From assembly GCF_000686525.1 (NCBI RefSeq), contig NZ_JMKT01000008.1, forward strand, positions 310,001 through 374,000: a stretch of DNA of 64,000 nt, written 5' to 3'. The notes below the pieces were generated by a model, which was not told the DNA's origin, searched no databases, and saw nothing but the letters and a program-made list of their open reading frames with translations. This DNA comes from Desulfonatronovibrio hydrogenovorans DSM 9292. GTDB taxonomy: Bacteria > Desulfobacterota > Desulfovibrionia > Desulfovibrionales > Desulfonatronovibrionaceae. Positions 53,448 through 62,992 of this stretch are shown one piece after another (position 1 is the first letter of the stretch; each line of letters opens with the position of its first letter). The translations under genes and the position numbers were made by a program.

Positions 53448-55019
53448 ATGGAATATTACCGACTTCTGGACTTTCAAACAGATCCCTTTTCCAATTCGCC
53501 GGATCCGAACTTTTTTTTCGAATCTGCCATTCACCTGGACTGTCTGCAGAAACTTGAGATCTCCATTCGTCTCAAACGTGGTCTTTGCGTGGTGCTGGGG
53601 GAAGTTGGTACCGGCAAGACCACCATATGCCGCATGCTTATCCGCAACCTTCAGGACGACCCGGATATTGAAACCCATCTGATTCTTGATCCTTCCTTTG
53701 CAAGCGAAGTTGAAATGCTTGGGCGCCTTAACTCCATGTTCAGATCATCCAGTTCTGGAGATCGTCTTCCTGCATGGGCTTCAGGGTATAAAGAATTGAT
53801 CAAGAATTATCTTTTTCTCAAAACTGTTGAGCAGAAAAAGAATATTGTACTTATTGTGGACGAAGGTCAGAAGATTTCATCCGCCTGTATGGAAGTACTG
53901 AGGGAATTGCTCAACTATGAAACCAATGAGCATAAAATGCTGCAGATCATTATTTTTGCTCAGAATGAATTTCAAGCTGCTTTGAAGGAACATCCCAATT
54001 TTGCCGACAGAATAAGCACGACTTGTTTCCTTGGGCCACTAAGCCGTCAGGATGCAGCTGCGATGATCAGCTATCGTCTGGAAAAGGCTTTGGACTATCG
54101 TTCAATAGATCGTCCATCTCTGAATTTTACCCGTTCAGCCACAAAGACCATTTATTCCCTGACCAAAGGCTACCCCAGAAGAATTATCAACTTGTGTCAT
54201 CGGTTGATGCTTTTGATGATCATTACCAACAAAAAAAGGGTGACCCCAGCTCTGGTCAAAAGGGCCTGGAGTAATCAGCCTGAGCCAGCCGGTTTTTTTC
54301 CCTGGACACGGGCCTTTCTGGTCCTGGCTGTTTTATTAGCCGGAGCCGGCTTTGTATTTTATTTTGGGCACATCCAAAAAGATGGCGGGTCCATAACCAC
54401 CACCCGGACAGATGGGCATCCTTCTGATATCAATGCAGGTCAGACCGTCAGGGATCGACTTGGGGCTTTTCTCTCTGCGGACGAGGCAGGGTCAATTGCC
54501 GGTGGAATTCCCTGGACTCAGCCAGACCGGTCTGGAAGCAGTCCTGTCAGGATGACAGATTCCATTCCGGACCAGCTTGGATTTGTTACCGTAGGCAAGG
54601 ATGAGAACTTGTGGAACATGCTTCAAAGGATATACGGACGCTCAAGCCAGGGCATGGTGCTCCAGGTTGGGGAGCTCAATCCGCATATTTCAGATATGAG
54701 CAGGATCTTTCAAGGCCAGAAAGTATATCTCCCGACTTTTGAGCCCAGGCCTCCAGCTGAGCACGAGCAAAACTGGATCGTTTTGGGCAGGTTTAATGAA
54801 CTGGATAGAGCATATGAAGTGCTGATGAGGTTAAACCACAGGACCCTTCGTATCCTGTCGGTCTGGAGTAACCAGGACGGCCTGACCTACTATGTGGCCT
54901 GGGGCAGGAGTTTTTCTGACCCGGCAGATGCATCCCCCTTGATGGAGAGTATGGCTAAAGATAAAGACGCTGTAAGTGTCCAATTACTCAGTCTGGGAGA
55001 CCAGGATCTGCTGTTATGA
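53448..55019 (+). CDS. mshM: MshM/ExeA-like AAA ATPase with LysM- and SPOR-like C-terminus
   Basis: 523 residues. The N-terminal ExeA-type AAA domain (1-270) has YYRLLDFQTDPFSNSPDPNF, Walker A GEVGTGKTT (51-59) and Walker B IVLIVDEGQ. A membrane helix lies at about 285-306. After it comes a LysM-like stretch (about 382-425, VTVGKDENLWNMLQRIYG) and a SPOR-like end (about 440-515, WIVLGRFNELDRAYEVLMRL). Both bind peptidoglycan, so the protein could couple ATP use to opening the cell wall for the secretin. In classical MSHA loci the next gene is the TPR protein MshN, absent here; the C-terminal part may replace it. Confidence 0.82.
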   Translation: MEYYRLLDFQTDPFSNSPDPNFFFESAIHLDCLQKLEISIRLKRGLCVVLGEVGTGKTTICRMLIRNLQDDPDIETHLILDPSFASEVEMLGRLNSMFRSSSSGDRLPAWASGYKELIKNYLFLKTVEQKKNIVLIVDEGQKISSACMEVLRELLNYETNEHKMLQIIIFAQNEFQAALKEHPNFADRISTTCFLGPLSRQDAAAMISYRLEKALDYRSIDRPSLNFTRSATKTIYSLTKGYPRRIINLCHRLMLLMIITNKKRVTPALVKRAWSNQPEPAGFFPWTRAFLVLAVLLAGAGFVFYFGHIQKDGGSITTTRTDGHPSDINAGQTVRDRLGAFLSADEAGSIAGGIPWTQPDRSGSSPVRMTDSIPDQLGFVTVGKDENLWNMLQRIYGRSSQGMVLQVGELNPHISDMSRIFQGQKVYLPTFEPRPPAEHEQNWIVLGRFNELDRAYEVLMRLNHRTLRILSVWSNQDGLTYYVAWGRSFSDPADASPLMESMAKDKDAVSVQLLSLGDQDLLL

Positions 55020-55100
55020 TCCTTGTGAGCCAATGAGAACCGGACGCGGACTAATGAAAAAAATATCAGCCAGTCAAGATGAACAAACGGAAAACAACTG

Positions 55101-56807
55101 ATGCGAAAAAGATATCGTCTTGGTGAAATGCTTGTCCAGGAAGGTATTCTTACTGAATCCCAGCTGCAGTCAGCGCTAAAGGACAGTAAGGGTTCTGGTG
55201 TCAAGCTGGGTCAATTCCTGGTGCAGCATGACTATTGCCGGGAAGAGGACATTGTTGATCTTCTGAGCAGACAGCTTCGGATACCAAGGTACTCTCCTGA
55301 AAAACATATCCTGGAAATGGCCATGGCTGATGTGATCCCCCCGGACATTGCCAGACAGCATGGAACGGTTCCGCTTTACCTGAAAGGGCGGGTCCTGGTT
55401 GTGGCCATGTCCGACCCCCTGGATATCGATGCCCTGGATAGCCTTGAGATTTACGCTGACCTTGAAGTTGAGCCGATAGTCTGCACCCAGTCCGAACTGT
55501 ATCAACTTTTTACTACAATGTATGGAATGTATTCCGGAATTGATGATGTTCTTGAGAGCGTCGGTGAGATTACGCCAGTTGATGATGTTGATGTATTGAC
55601 TTCAGATTCCAGAGAAATGGACGTAGATGCGCTGGAAGTTCAAGCCGATCAGGCCCCGGTCATCAGGCTGGTGAACTCCATAATTGCCCAGGCTGTTAAT
55701 GATAAAGCCAGCGATATCCATATCAGTCCGGATAAGGACAAAGTTCAGATTCGATTCAGGGTTGACGGCAGGCTGAGGGAGGTCCCGGCACCCTCGAAAA
55801 AACTTTTTCCAGCCATGATTTCCAGAATCAAGATTCTGGCCCACATGGATATCTCCATGACCAGGGTGCCCCAGGATGGCCGTTTTACAGTTACTATGGA
55901 CCAGCGGGAGATCAACATGCGCGTCTCATCTCTGCCCACCATTTACGGTGAAAATCTGGTCATGCGCCTGCTGGACATGAGTGCCGGCATGTACACCCTG
56001 GAACAGTTGGGAATGGGGAAATCCGACCTGGAAAAAGTTAAATCAATAATCACAAAGCCATACGGCATGATCCTGTCTACCGGGCCGACCGGGAGTGGCA
56101 AAAGCACCAGTCTGTATGCAATACTCAAGCAGATAAACCAGCCTGATGTAAATATAATCACCCTGGAAGACCCGGTTGAATACAGGGTTAAGGGAATCAG
56201 GCAGGTTCAGCTTAATCACAGAGCCGGGATGACCTTTGCATCGGGCTTGCGTTCAATTTTGCGTCAAGACCCGGATGTCCTTATGGTGGGGGAGATCAGG
56301 GACAGAGAGACCGCAAATATAGCTGTCCAGGCGGCCATGACCGGACATAAGGTCTTGTCTACAGTCCATACTAACGGTGCGGCCGGGGCAATAGTAAGAC
56401 TTCTGGACATGGGGATTGAGCCTTTTCTCATATCTTCAGTTCTTCTGGTTTCCTTTGCCCAGCGTCTTGTCCGTAAGGTTTGTCCAAATTGTGCCGAGCC
56501 CTATGAACCAGCTGAAGCCGGACTTGCCAGTCTGGGCCTGGAATCCTCCCCTGGCTGTAAATTCCTGCACGGAAAGGGTTGTCACAATTGTGGGGGGTCA
56601 GGCTTCAAGGGCAGGACAGCGGTTTTTGAAATACTCATTATTGATGATGAGGTCCAGAATATGATCATGGGCCGGGCTTCGGCAGGGGAGATCACCAGAC
56701 AGTGTGTGGAGGCTGGCAAACTTTCGACTTTGCGCGATGATGCAGCCCGCAAGGTTTGTCAGGGGATCACCACTGTGGAGGAAGCTCTGACGGTGGTAAT
56801 GGCTTAG
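55101..56807 (+). CDS. mshE: Type IV pilus assembly ATPase (MshE/PilB/GspE)
   Basis: 568 residues. An N-terminal GspE_N domain (RYRLGEMLVQEGILTESQL) is followed by the ATPase core: Walker A GPTGSGKSTS (328-337), Asp box and Walker B TLEDPVEYRV / VLMVGEIRDRETA, and a zinc tetracysteine (CPNC ... CHNC) near residue 460-500. It polymerises pilin at the inner membrane. MshE N-domains bind cyclic di-GMP in Vibrio. Confidence 0.93.
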   Translation: MRKRYRLGEMLVQEGILTESQLQSALKDSKGSGVKLGQFLVQHDYCREEDIVDLLSRQLRIPRYSPEKHILEMAMADVIPPDIARQHGTVPLYLKGRVLVVAMSDPLDIDALDSLEIYADLEVEPIVCTQSELYQLFTTMYGMYSGIDDVLESVGEITPVDDVDVLTSDSREMDVDALEVQADQAPVIRLVNSIIAQAVNDKASDIHISPDKDKVQIRFRVDGRLREVPAPSKKLFPAMISRIKILAHMDISMTRVPQDGRFTVTMDQREINMRVSSLPTIYGENLVMRLLDMSAGMYTLEQLGMGKSDLEKVKSIITKPYGMILSTGPTGSGKSTSLYAILKQINQPDVNIITLEDPVEYRVKGIRQVQLNHRAGMTFASGLRSILRQDPDVLMVGEIRDRETANIAVQAAMTGHKVLSTVHTNGAAGAIVRLLDMGIEPFLISSVLLVSFAQRLVRKVCPNCAEPYEPAEAGLASLGLESSPGCKFLHGKGCHNCGGSGFKGRTAVFEILIIDDEVQNMIMGRASAGEITRQCVEAGKLSTLRDDAARKVCQGITTVEEALTVVMA

Positions 56808-56832
56808 AGGCGGAGAAGACAGGGCAGCAGGC

Positions 56833-58047
56833 ATGGATTATTCTTATCAGGCCATAAATCAGGCGGGCAAAAAGGTTGCCGGGGTCATACAGGCCCGGTC
56901 ATCTGATGAGGCAATGGAGCGCGTGGCCAGGCAGAACCTGATCCCTGTCAAGGTCCGGCCTGCATCCAGGGCGGGCCTTGCAGCTTTGACCAAAGGACTG
57001 GGACAGACCCTGGTAAGAGTGAATATTGCTGAGCTGATTCTTTTTACCAAACAGTTCAGGACGCTTTTCAAGGCCGGACTGCCCATGAGCAGCTTGTGGG
57101 GCGTAATGGGGGAACAGACCGAGAATGTCAAACTTCGTCGCGCTGCTGAGCAGATTGCCACAGATATCGACTCAGGCCTGACCCTCTATGAGTCTTTCCG
57201 GAAGCATCCAAATGTCTTTTCTCCACTTTACTGCAGCATGGTTCATGCCGGAGAAACCAGCGGAAGGCTGCCAGAGGTCTTTGATCGCCTGGTGTATCTG
57301 TTGCAGCACGAGCATAAGGTCAGGTCGGATATCAAGTCTGCCCTTAGATATCCCTTGATAGTGGTCATGGCTTTGACAGGGGCGTTTTTTTTCCTGCTTG
57401 GTTTTGTCATGCCTCAGTTTGTTCAGGCCTTTGTGTCGGCCGGGATTGAACTCCCCCTGCCCACCAGGATTACCATCAGCCTGCATGAATGGCTGATTGT
57501 CTACTGGCCGGTTTCTTTATCTGCTTTTTTATTCTCTGCCCTTTGTCTGATCCTGTATGTCAGAACCCCAACCGGTCGGCTCCACAAGGACCGGCTTTTG
57601 CTGAAGCTGCCAGTACTGGGGCCAGTACTTATCAAAGGGGCAATGGCCAGGTTTGCCAGTATTTTTTCAATACTTCAGGCCAGTGGAATTTCCGTGATCA
57701 ATACTTTGTCCATTTTATCCAGAACCATTGGCAATGAAGCCATTTCCCGGGAGTTTGACAGGCTTCAGGTCCAACTCAGGGAAGGCCGGGGCATAGCCGG
57801 TCCATTGAAATCCGCCAGATATTTCACGCCAATGGTGATTAACATGGTGGCCGTTGGAGAGGAAGGAGGCAACCTTGATGAAATGCTGCATGATATTTCA
57901 GTCCACTATGATGATGAAGTTGCCTATATGGTCAATCGCATGTCTGAGATTCTGGGCCCGGTGCTCATGGTGGCTTTGGCAGGGGTAGTTGGCTTTTTTG
58001 CCCTGGCCATTTTCATGCCCATGTGGGATCTGGTTCAAATGGTCTAA
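56833..58047 (+). CDS. mshG: Inner-membrane platform protein (MshG/PilC/GspF)
   Basis: 404 residues, with two copies of the T2SSF domain (LFTKQFRTLFKAGLPMSSLW; MARFASIFSILQASGISVIN) and three membrane segments (about 168-190, 218-240, 373-396). It forms the base of the pilus assembly. The start is 25 bases after the ATPase gene, though without a strong Shine-Dalgarno. Confidence 0.93.
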   Translation: MDYSYQAINQAGKKVAGVIQARSSDEAMERVARQNLIPVKVRPASRAGLAALTKGLGQTLVRVNIAELILFTKQFRTLFKAGLPMSSLWGVMGEQTENVKLRRAAEQIATDIDSGLTLYESFRKHPNVFSPLYCSMVHAGETSGRLPEVFDRLVYLLQHEHKVRSDIKSALRYPLIVVMALTGAFFFLLGFVMPQFVQAFVSAGIELPLPTRITISLHEWLIVYWPVSLSAFLFSALCLILYVRTPTGRLHKDRLLLKLPVLGPVLIKGAMARFASIFSILQASGISVINTLSILSRTIGNEAISREFDRLQVQLREGRGIAGPLKSARYFTPMVINMVAVGEEGGNLDEMLHDISVHYDDEVAYMVNRMSEILGPVLMVALAGVVGFFALAIFMPMWDLVQMV

Positions 58048-58058
58048 TGGAGGTGCTT

Positions 58059-58092
58059 AAGCGTAATTTTTTACTATGGCATTACGCTTGCT
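58059..58092 (+). promoter_or_regulatory. Sigma-54 promoter of the pilin gene, overlapped by an inverted repeat
   Basis: TGGCATTACGCTTGCT (58077-58092) has the full GG-N10-GC spacing and differs from consensus by one base in the -24 box. AAGCGTAAT (58059-58067) and ATTACGCTT (58081-58089) form a perfect inverted repeat across it. It lies 108 bases before the pilin start. Pilin genes are often sigma-54 dependent. Confidence 0.8.
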
Positions 58093-58200
58093 GTTAATGC
58101 AGGGAGATGACTAGAATTGTCAGAAAATTGTTTTAGCGTATTCAGGCTGGGTTGGATTTTTTTGATAACAACGTGCCTGCAAAGGCCAAAAGGAGAATTC

Positions 58201-58599
58201 ATGAAGATGACAAATGTTAAAGGCGGACAGGGTGGTTTTACTTTGATTGAACTGGTTGCAGTGATAGTTATTCTGGGTATTCTGGCTGCAGTGGCTGTAC
58301 CCAGATTTATTAATCTGCAGGAAGATGCCAGAGATGCGGCAGGTCTGGGAGCATGTGGTGCAATAAGAGCTAATGTTTACCTGACTTTTGCTGAAGAGCT
58401 GGTAAGTGGAGAAGATTCATCTGCTGCTGCAGCTACAGCATGTGCAGAAGGTAGTGCAACAAATATTGCAGGCGGATGGCAATTTGATAACTATACTGCC
58501 TGTACAGATGCTTCAGACGGGACTGTAGATATCAGACACGAAGACTGGCCATCTGGGGCTGATGATTATGTATGTACATTTTACTGGCCTGTCCCTTAG
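58201..58599 (+). CDS. mshA: Major pilin, MshA/MshB type
   Basis: 132 residues. Prepilin leader ends QGG and is followed by FTLIELVAVIVILGILAA (cleavage before Phe, Glu at +5). VAVPRFINLQEDARDAAGL is the hallmark of MSHA-type pilins. A cysteine pair in the C-terminal half probably forms the pilin disulfide loop. AAAGGAGAATTC precedes the ATG. It has its own sigma-54 promoter and a strong terminator, as expected for an abundant structural protein. Confidence 0.93.
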   Translation: MKMTNVKGGQGGFTLIELVAVIVILGILAAVAVPRFINLQEDARDAAGLGACGAIRANVYLTFAEELVSGEDSSAAAATACAEGSATNIAGGWQFDNYTACTDASDGTVDIRHEDWPSGADDYVCTFYWPVP

Positions 58600-58696
58600 T
58601 TTTATTTTGATATCATCTCATAGTTTTTCAAACGGGTGTTTTTGCATCTCGTTGTGAGTAAGGAAAAGAAAACTCAGACAACTATGAACTATATGG

Positions 58697-58750
58697 AGCT
58701 TCCTTCATTTGGATGGTACAAATGAAGGAAGCTTCTTTATATTTTTTTTA
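58697..58750 (+). terminator. Strong terminator after the pilin gene
   Basis: AGCTTCCTTCATTT and AAATGAAGGAAGCT form a perfect 14-bp stem with a 9-base loop, then TCTTTATATTTTTTTT. Confidence 0.92.
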
Positions 58751-58845
58751 TCGGATTTTGCAATTTTCAACTAATGGAGTTAAAGTTAGTCTTATTTCCT
58801 TATAATAGACTAATGCTGATTAACTTACACAGCTGTCAGATGGTT

Positions 58846-59298
58846 ATGGATAAGTTCTTCAAACGTTCAGGTCTTAAAGAAAAAGACTGCTGTCCCGGCT
58901 TTACCATGATTGAGATTATTGCTGTCCTGGTCATCCTGGGGGTGATAGCTGCAGTGGCAGTAGCCAGGTATCAGGATTCCGGGGCTGATGAGATTGCAGC
59001 AGCCAGCACCTTAAAGGCCCATTTGCGCTATGCCCAATTAAGGGCCATGGGCGATATTGTTCCCTGGGGGATTGAGCTTGAAAGTGGTTCATACACCCTG
59101 CAAAGAGATGGAGATGAGGCGCCGGTAAATCTGCCTGGAGAGAGCAAACGTAAAAAAGATCTGGAAAAAATGACTTTAAGTCCTGTTGGCACAATAACTT
59201 TCAGCCCGGCCAGGGGCATTCCTGATCCCAACGGCCAGACCATAACCATTGGAAACCAGGTCATCACCATTACCCCTGAAACCGGGTTTATTCCCTAG
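58846..59298 (+). CDS. Type IV pseudopilin (MshC-like)
   Basis: 150 residues from 58846. Leader ends CCPG, then FTMIEIIAVLVILGVIAAVA, a typical prepilin helix with Glu at +5, and a small globular domain. The start is uncertain because no Shine-Dalgarno is clear; ATGs at 58774, 58813 and 58840 are in frame, but a leader of 18 residues fits best. Confidence 0.83.
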   Translation: MDKFFKRSGLKEKDCCPGFTMIEIIAVLVILGVIAAVAVARYQDSGADEIAAASTLKAHLRYAQLRAMGDIVPWGIELESGSYTLQRDGDEAPVNLPGESKRKKDLEKMTLSPVGTITFSPARGIPDPNGQTITIGNQVITITPETGFIP

Positions 59299-59376
59299 CA
59301 AGAAGCTCATGGATGAAAAAATGCTTTCTGCTGAGGCCCTGTCAGGGACCAGTGCCAGCTATCCTGGAGTGATGGC

Positions 59377-59829
59377 ATGAAGCAGTCTCAGGGATTTACA
59401 TTGATTGAACTGATCACAGTCCTAGTGCTGGTGGGAATAGTGGGAGTATTTGGCGGCTTGTTCATGGTCAAAATGGTTCAGAGTTACAGGTGGGCCGAAG
59501 ACAATGCCCATTTGAGCCAGAAGGCCCAGGTTGCTCTGACCAGGATTGCGGTGGAGATGGCTTATGCAAGCGGCGACAGTATTGTTTTTTCGGACTACAC
59601 AATAAGCTATGATGCAAATTATCCCGGGGAAGGTTTTGTAAGTGGAAATGAGATTATAAGAGAAGCAGATAAACTGGTTTTCAATGGATTTGTTCTGACC
59701 GACAGGGTAGAGAGTTTTCAAATAGACGATGACAACTTGGGCCACGGTTATTTTACTATTATTCTGACTATGAAGGGTGCCAATAGTATAGATAAGTTTT
59801 TTGAAAAGACTATTGCCGTGTCTGAATAA
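59377..59829 (+). CDS. Minor pseudopilin (MshD/MshO-like)
   Basis: 150 residues, very short leader MKQSQG followed by FTLIELITVLVLVGIVGV. The remainder resembles PilW/GspJ-type minor pilins (AQVALTRIAVEMAYA). Such proteins help start pilus assembly at the tip. Confidence 0.83.
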   Translation: MKQSQGFTLIELITVLVLVGIVGVFGGLFMVKMVQSYRWAEDNAHLSQKAQVALTRIAVEMAYASGDSIVFSDYTISYDANYPGEGFVSGNEIIREADKLVFNGFVLTDRVESFQIDDDNLGHGYFTIILTMKGANSIDKFFEKTIAVSE

Positions 59830-59844
59830 GGCCACTAATAGTTC

Positions 59845-60303
59845 ATGGAAATGAAAAAAAGACGAGACATTCAAGAGAATGCCTGTAGATATAGGCAGCA
59901 GGGCTCAATCCTTATCTACCTGATTGCAGTATTGGTTGTTGCCGGTGCCCTGGGTGCTGGAATTATTTCTTTGACCACAACATCCACGTTTACTGAGCTT
60001 ACCTACAACTCTTCTGACCGGTCCAGATATCTGGCTATGTCTGGGATTAATTATGCTCAATGGGCCTGGGGACTGAAGGATGTTATGGACCCCCTTGATT
60101 TATCAGGCTGGGATTGGAAGGATCAAGAAGTGGCACCAGAAACTCGAACTATTATCTTAAACGAAAACCAGGAAAGTGAAAAGATCATCCTGACTTTTAC
60201 AAGCGATGGATCAAGCGTGAAAGTTGAATCTGTTGGGACTGTACTTGCTGCTACCTCCAGGGAGTCCCATTATATCCTCGGAAAAGTTCTAAATGCTCAG
60301 TAA
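59845..60303 (+). CDS. PilX/MshP-like minor pilus protein
   Basis: 152 residues. RQQGSILIYLIAVLVVAGALG is the PilX/MshP variant of the prepilin helix, without the Glu at +5. The rest is a small exported domain with SRYLAMSGINYAQWAW, the PilX pattern. Its end overlaps the next gene by 11 bases. Confidence 0.78.
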   Translation: MEMKKRRDIQENACRYRQQGSILIYLIAVLVVAGALGAGIISLTTTSTFTELTYNSSDRSRYLAMSGINYAQWAWGLKDVMDPLDLSGWDWKDQEVAPETRTIILNENQESEKIILTFTSDGSSVKVESVGTVLAATSRESHYILGKVLNAQ

Positions 60304-61645
60304 GATAACTCACACAAAATCAGGCTTCACCCTTCTTGAAATAATAGTCATAATTGCTGTTGGCGGCGTTTTGGTTGCTGTGATGGTCCCTTTCATGAGC
60401 ACAGCACTGACTAAAAGCCATGAATCTCTTGAAAGGTTGAGCTATGCGACCAAGCTAAGTTCGGTCATGGCAAAAATTGTTGGAGAATATCGCAGAGACT
60501 TGCCTGAAGACGTCGAATCCCTGCAAAGTTTCAGAGATGTTGTCCCGGCTATCGTTGGAAGCAAGGCTAGTTTGGAGATCAACGAGCTTATTGCTTTTGC
60601 GAAAAGCAATGGTTCATATGAAGAGAGTGATTGCAGTCAGGATAATTCTGCTGATAATTGTGTACTGAAGATTACCCTGAGGAGCAATGTCAATCCCGGA
60701 GAGACTCTGACCGCGTTGTTTGCGTATTTTCGAAATGGTAACGGTAACGGTGATGATCCAGATTTCATAGAGTTCATAATTGATGAGAATGTTTTTTTAT
60801 ACGGGAATCAGCTGGAGTTTGCCGGAAGTAACATCGTCGGACACGGAGCAACCATAGTTATCCAGGGGGGCCTGGATACAGAAGATTTTAACCGGGGTGC
60901 CTCTATTGCTGTAACCAACATTTATATCGGCGGCAGTGTCAGCCTGGATGGCGGAAGCGCAAGTCTGGGGTCCAGCACTGAACCAGGAGTGATCTATATT
61001 GGTGGAGACCTTGAGTTGTGGGGAGGCAGAAGAGATATTTATGGTGACGTATATGTTAATGGTAATTTTCGGCTTAAAGACGCAAGAATTCACGGCAATG
61101 TCTATGTAGACGGTAATGTTGAGTTGGGCTGGACACCATGGCTTTCTACTGATTCAAGAATCTATTATTCTGGAAATCTGGCTCATCCCAGCAATTATGA
61201 TCAATCAATTCTGGCGAAATTAGTGAGTGTTGATGAGATTGAAGGCGCCCCTGGGTATGATCATACATTGCAAATGCCGGAATATGATATTCCAGGTCCC
61301 AGGCCGGAACAATGGTATGCTGATCGCGGCTATGTTTCATCCGGTGCTTTGGTTGACGGTTTAAAAATATTTGCTGCTAACTATACGTCCACTGCATGGA
61401 GGCCAACCGCTGAAAATGTGGTAATTGTCAGCACAGGCGATATAACTATCACCGGCTTGGGAGGAAGCGGCCTTACAGGAGTGCTTTTTGCTCCCAATGG
61501 ACGAGTTTTTTTTGGCGGAGCTTTTTTTGAAGGGACTGTTATTGCCAGGGACGGTTTTTTTGTCACCAGTGGCGGAACTACAGTAACATTCAGGAATATC
61601 GAGGATTTTTTTGAAAGTGGAGACGATATACCTTTAAGCAGATAA
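60293..61645 (+). CDS. Prepilin-type protein with bactofilin-like beta-solenoid domain
   Basis: 450 residues. The N-terminal prepilin leader and helix (SGFTLLEIIVIIAVGGVLVA) is followed by a pilin-like part to about 160. From about 165 to 275 come short repeating beta-turn units of the bactofilin/polymer-forming type (IYGDVYVNGNFRL, IHGNVYVDGNVEL, NIYIGGSVSLDGG), then a second stretch near the end (GLTGVLFAPNGRVFFGG). It takes the place of MshQ in the order and may be the tip adhesin. Confidence 0.78.
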   Translation: MLSKITHTKSGFTLLEIIVIIAVGGVLVAVMVPFMSTALTKSHESLERLSYATKLSSVMAKIVGEYRRDLPEDVESLQSFRDVVPAIVGSKASLEINELIAFAKSNGSYEESDCSQDNSADNCVLKITLRSNVNPGETLTALFAYFRNGNGNGDDPDFIEFIIDENVFLYGNQLEFAGSNIVGHGATIVIQGGLDTEDFNRGASIAVTNIYIGGSVSLDGGSASLGSSTEPGVIYIGGDLELWGGRRDIYGDVYVNGNFRLKDARIHGNVYVDGNVELGWTPWLSTDSRIYYSGNLAHPSNYDQSILAKLVSVDEIEGAPGYDHTLQMPEYDIPGPRPEQWYADRGYVSSGALVDGLKIFAANYTSTAWRPTAENVVIVSTGDITITGLGGSGLTGVLFAPNGRVFFGGAFFEGTVIARDGFFVTSGGTTVTFRNIEDFFESGDDIPLSR

Positions 61646-61681
61646 ACTGGAAATCCTGGACAATGTTTTTAAGGACATTTC

Positions 61682-62992
61682 CTATTGCTGCTGAACAAGC
61701 CTCTTGAGCCCCTGCTTATTGCTCACTCCGGTCTTTTCATAGATTCGATGCATATATGTTTTTACCGAAGACTCGGATATGCCGAGTTTTAAAGCCGCTT
61801 CTCTGAATATCATATCTTCCACGATGACCAGCTGAATGACATCTTTTTCTCTTTCAGAAAGTTTATTCATAACCTGCTCATTAATCAGCTTTTCAAGCTT
61901 AAGAGCTGGTTGGGGGACGTCTTTTGATGGCAGGACTGTCTGGTTTTCATCAGTGTCAGCCAGGGCATCCTCTGGTTTGGCAATCTGATTAATGCTTTCC
62001 CGGGGATGATGGAATTTTTGAATAAAAAAGAAGATTACTACAACAGCAGCCAAAGCAATATTACCTATGACTACGGTGTAAAGAACGAACTCGCTTAAAA
62101 AGATGGAGATTAGGGTACCGGTTGTCAGGCCCAGACAGATGGTTCCGGCAATGGCTCCAAAGGAAAATACTGGATTTCTATGGGAGAGCATTACGGAAAA
62201 CACAAATATATCCACAAAACCTTTGGATGCCTGCTTGAGGTACATGCTTGTATTGATGTGCCCAGGCTCCAGGCTGTGCAGAAATGAGAGGGAAAGCATG
62301 CTCAGGGCAATGCCAAAGGCCAGGGCTACAGATGGGTTTTTTCCAGCCAGCAGGCCCCCCAGAATAACCGTAATAATATAGAAGCTCACCTCCAGTCCTG
62401 TAAATATGGCAGCCTGGGCATATATCACGTCCAGGTAACCGTACATCTGTCCGCTGACTAGATAGAATACGAAAACCAGGGGAAAGTATTTGGTGATGTT
62501 TTTTCCTTTTTTTCTGGCCACTGGTTCGGACTTGAAGATCAAGGGCAGAAGCAGCAGGGCTATCACCGTATAGTGGGTGTTGCCTAATGCAAGCACAGCC
62601 ATGACAAACAGAAAGATGTTACCCAGGATCAGGCCCAGAGCGGAGTTTACAAAAGGCTTGGGGGAATTTTTGATCATGACCCCGGCTTTAACCATGAGCC
62701 AGGCTGAACTGCTGCCAGCAATCAATGTCAGGGGAATCCAGTATTCATGAAAGTATGGAAATACCAGAGTGGCGCCCATGGTCAGGGCCAGGGCGGCTAG
62801 ACTGGTTTTTTCCAGAAGCCGGCCAGGCAGAAAAAAGGCAATGGCCAGAAGAGTGCATGCGTGGGAGATCAGATAATAAAAAAAGAAGGCTGGATCTCTT
62901 TCTGCACCTGGCAGGGCTCCTTCCATGGGAAAGGTCAGAAGCCAGAGCAGAAAACAGCCAAGACAGAGGCCTGGAAGATAGGTTTTAATCAT
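61682..62992 (-). CDS. Membrane-bound LuxR-type transcriptional regulator
   Basis: 436 residues. About ten to twelve predicted membrane helices (residues 1-330) are followed by a linker and a C-terminal LuxR helix-turn-helix (about 375-432, LSEREKDVIQLVIVEDMIFR; LGISESSVKTYMHRIYEK). It would bind DNA from the membrane in response to a ligand. It is convergent with the pilus genes and divergent from the Gly-rich protein gene, either of which may be its target. Confidence 0.88.
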   Translation of the reverse strand: MIKTYLPGLCLGCFLLWLLTFPMEGALPGAERDPAFFFYYLISHACTLLAIAFFLPGRLLEKTSLAALALTMGATLVFPYFHEYWIPLTLIAGSSSAWLMVKAGVMIKNSPKPFVNSALGLILGNIFLFVMAVLALGNTHYTVIALLLLPLIFKSEPVARKKGKNITKYFPLVFVFYLVSGQMYGYLDVIYAQAAIFTGLEVSFYIITVILGGLLAGKNPSVALAFGIALSMLSLSFLHSLEPGHINTSMYLKQASKGFVDIFVFSVMLSHRNPVFSFGAIAGTICLGLTTGTLISIFLSEFVLYTVVIGNIALAAVVVIFFFIQKFHHPRESINQIAKPEDALADTDENQTVLPSKDVPQPALKLEKLINEQVMNKLSEREKDVIQLVIVEDMIFREAALKLGISESSVKTYMHRIYEKTGVSNKQGLKRLVQQQ

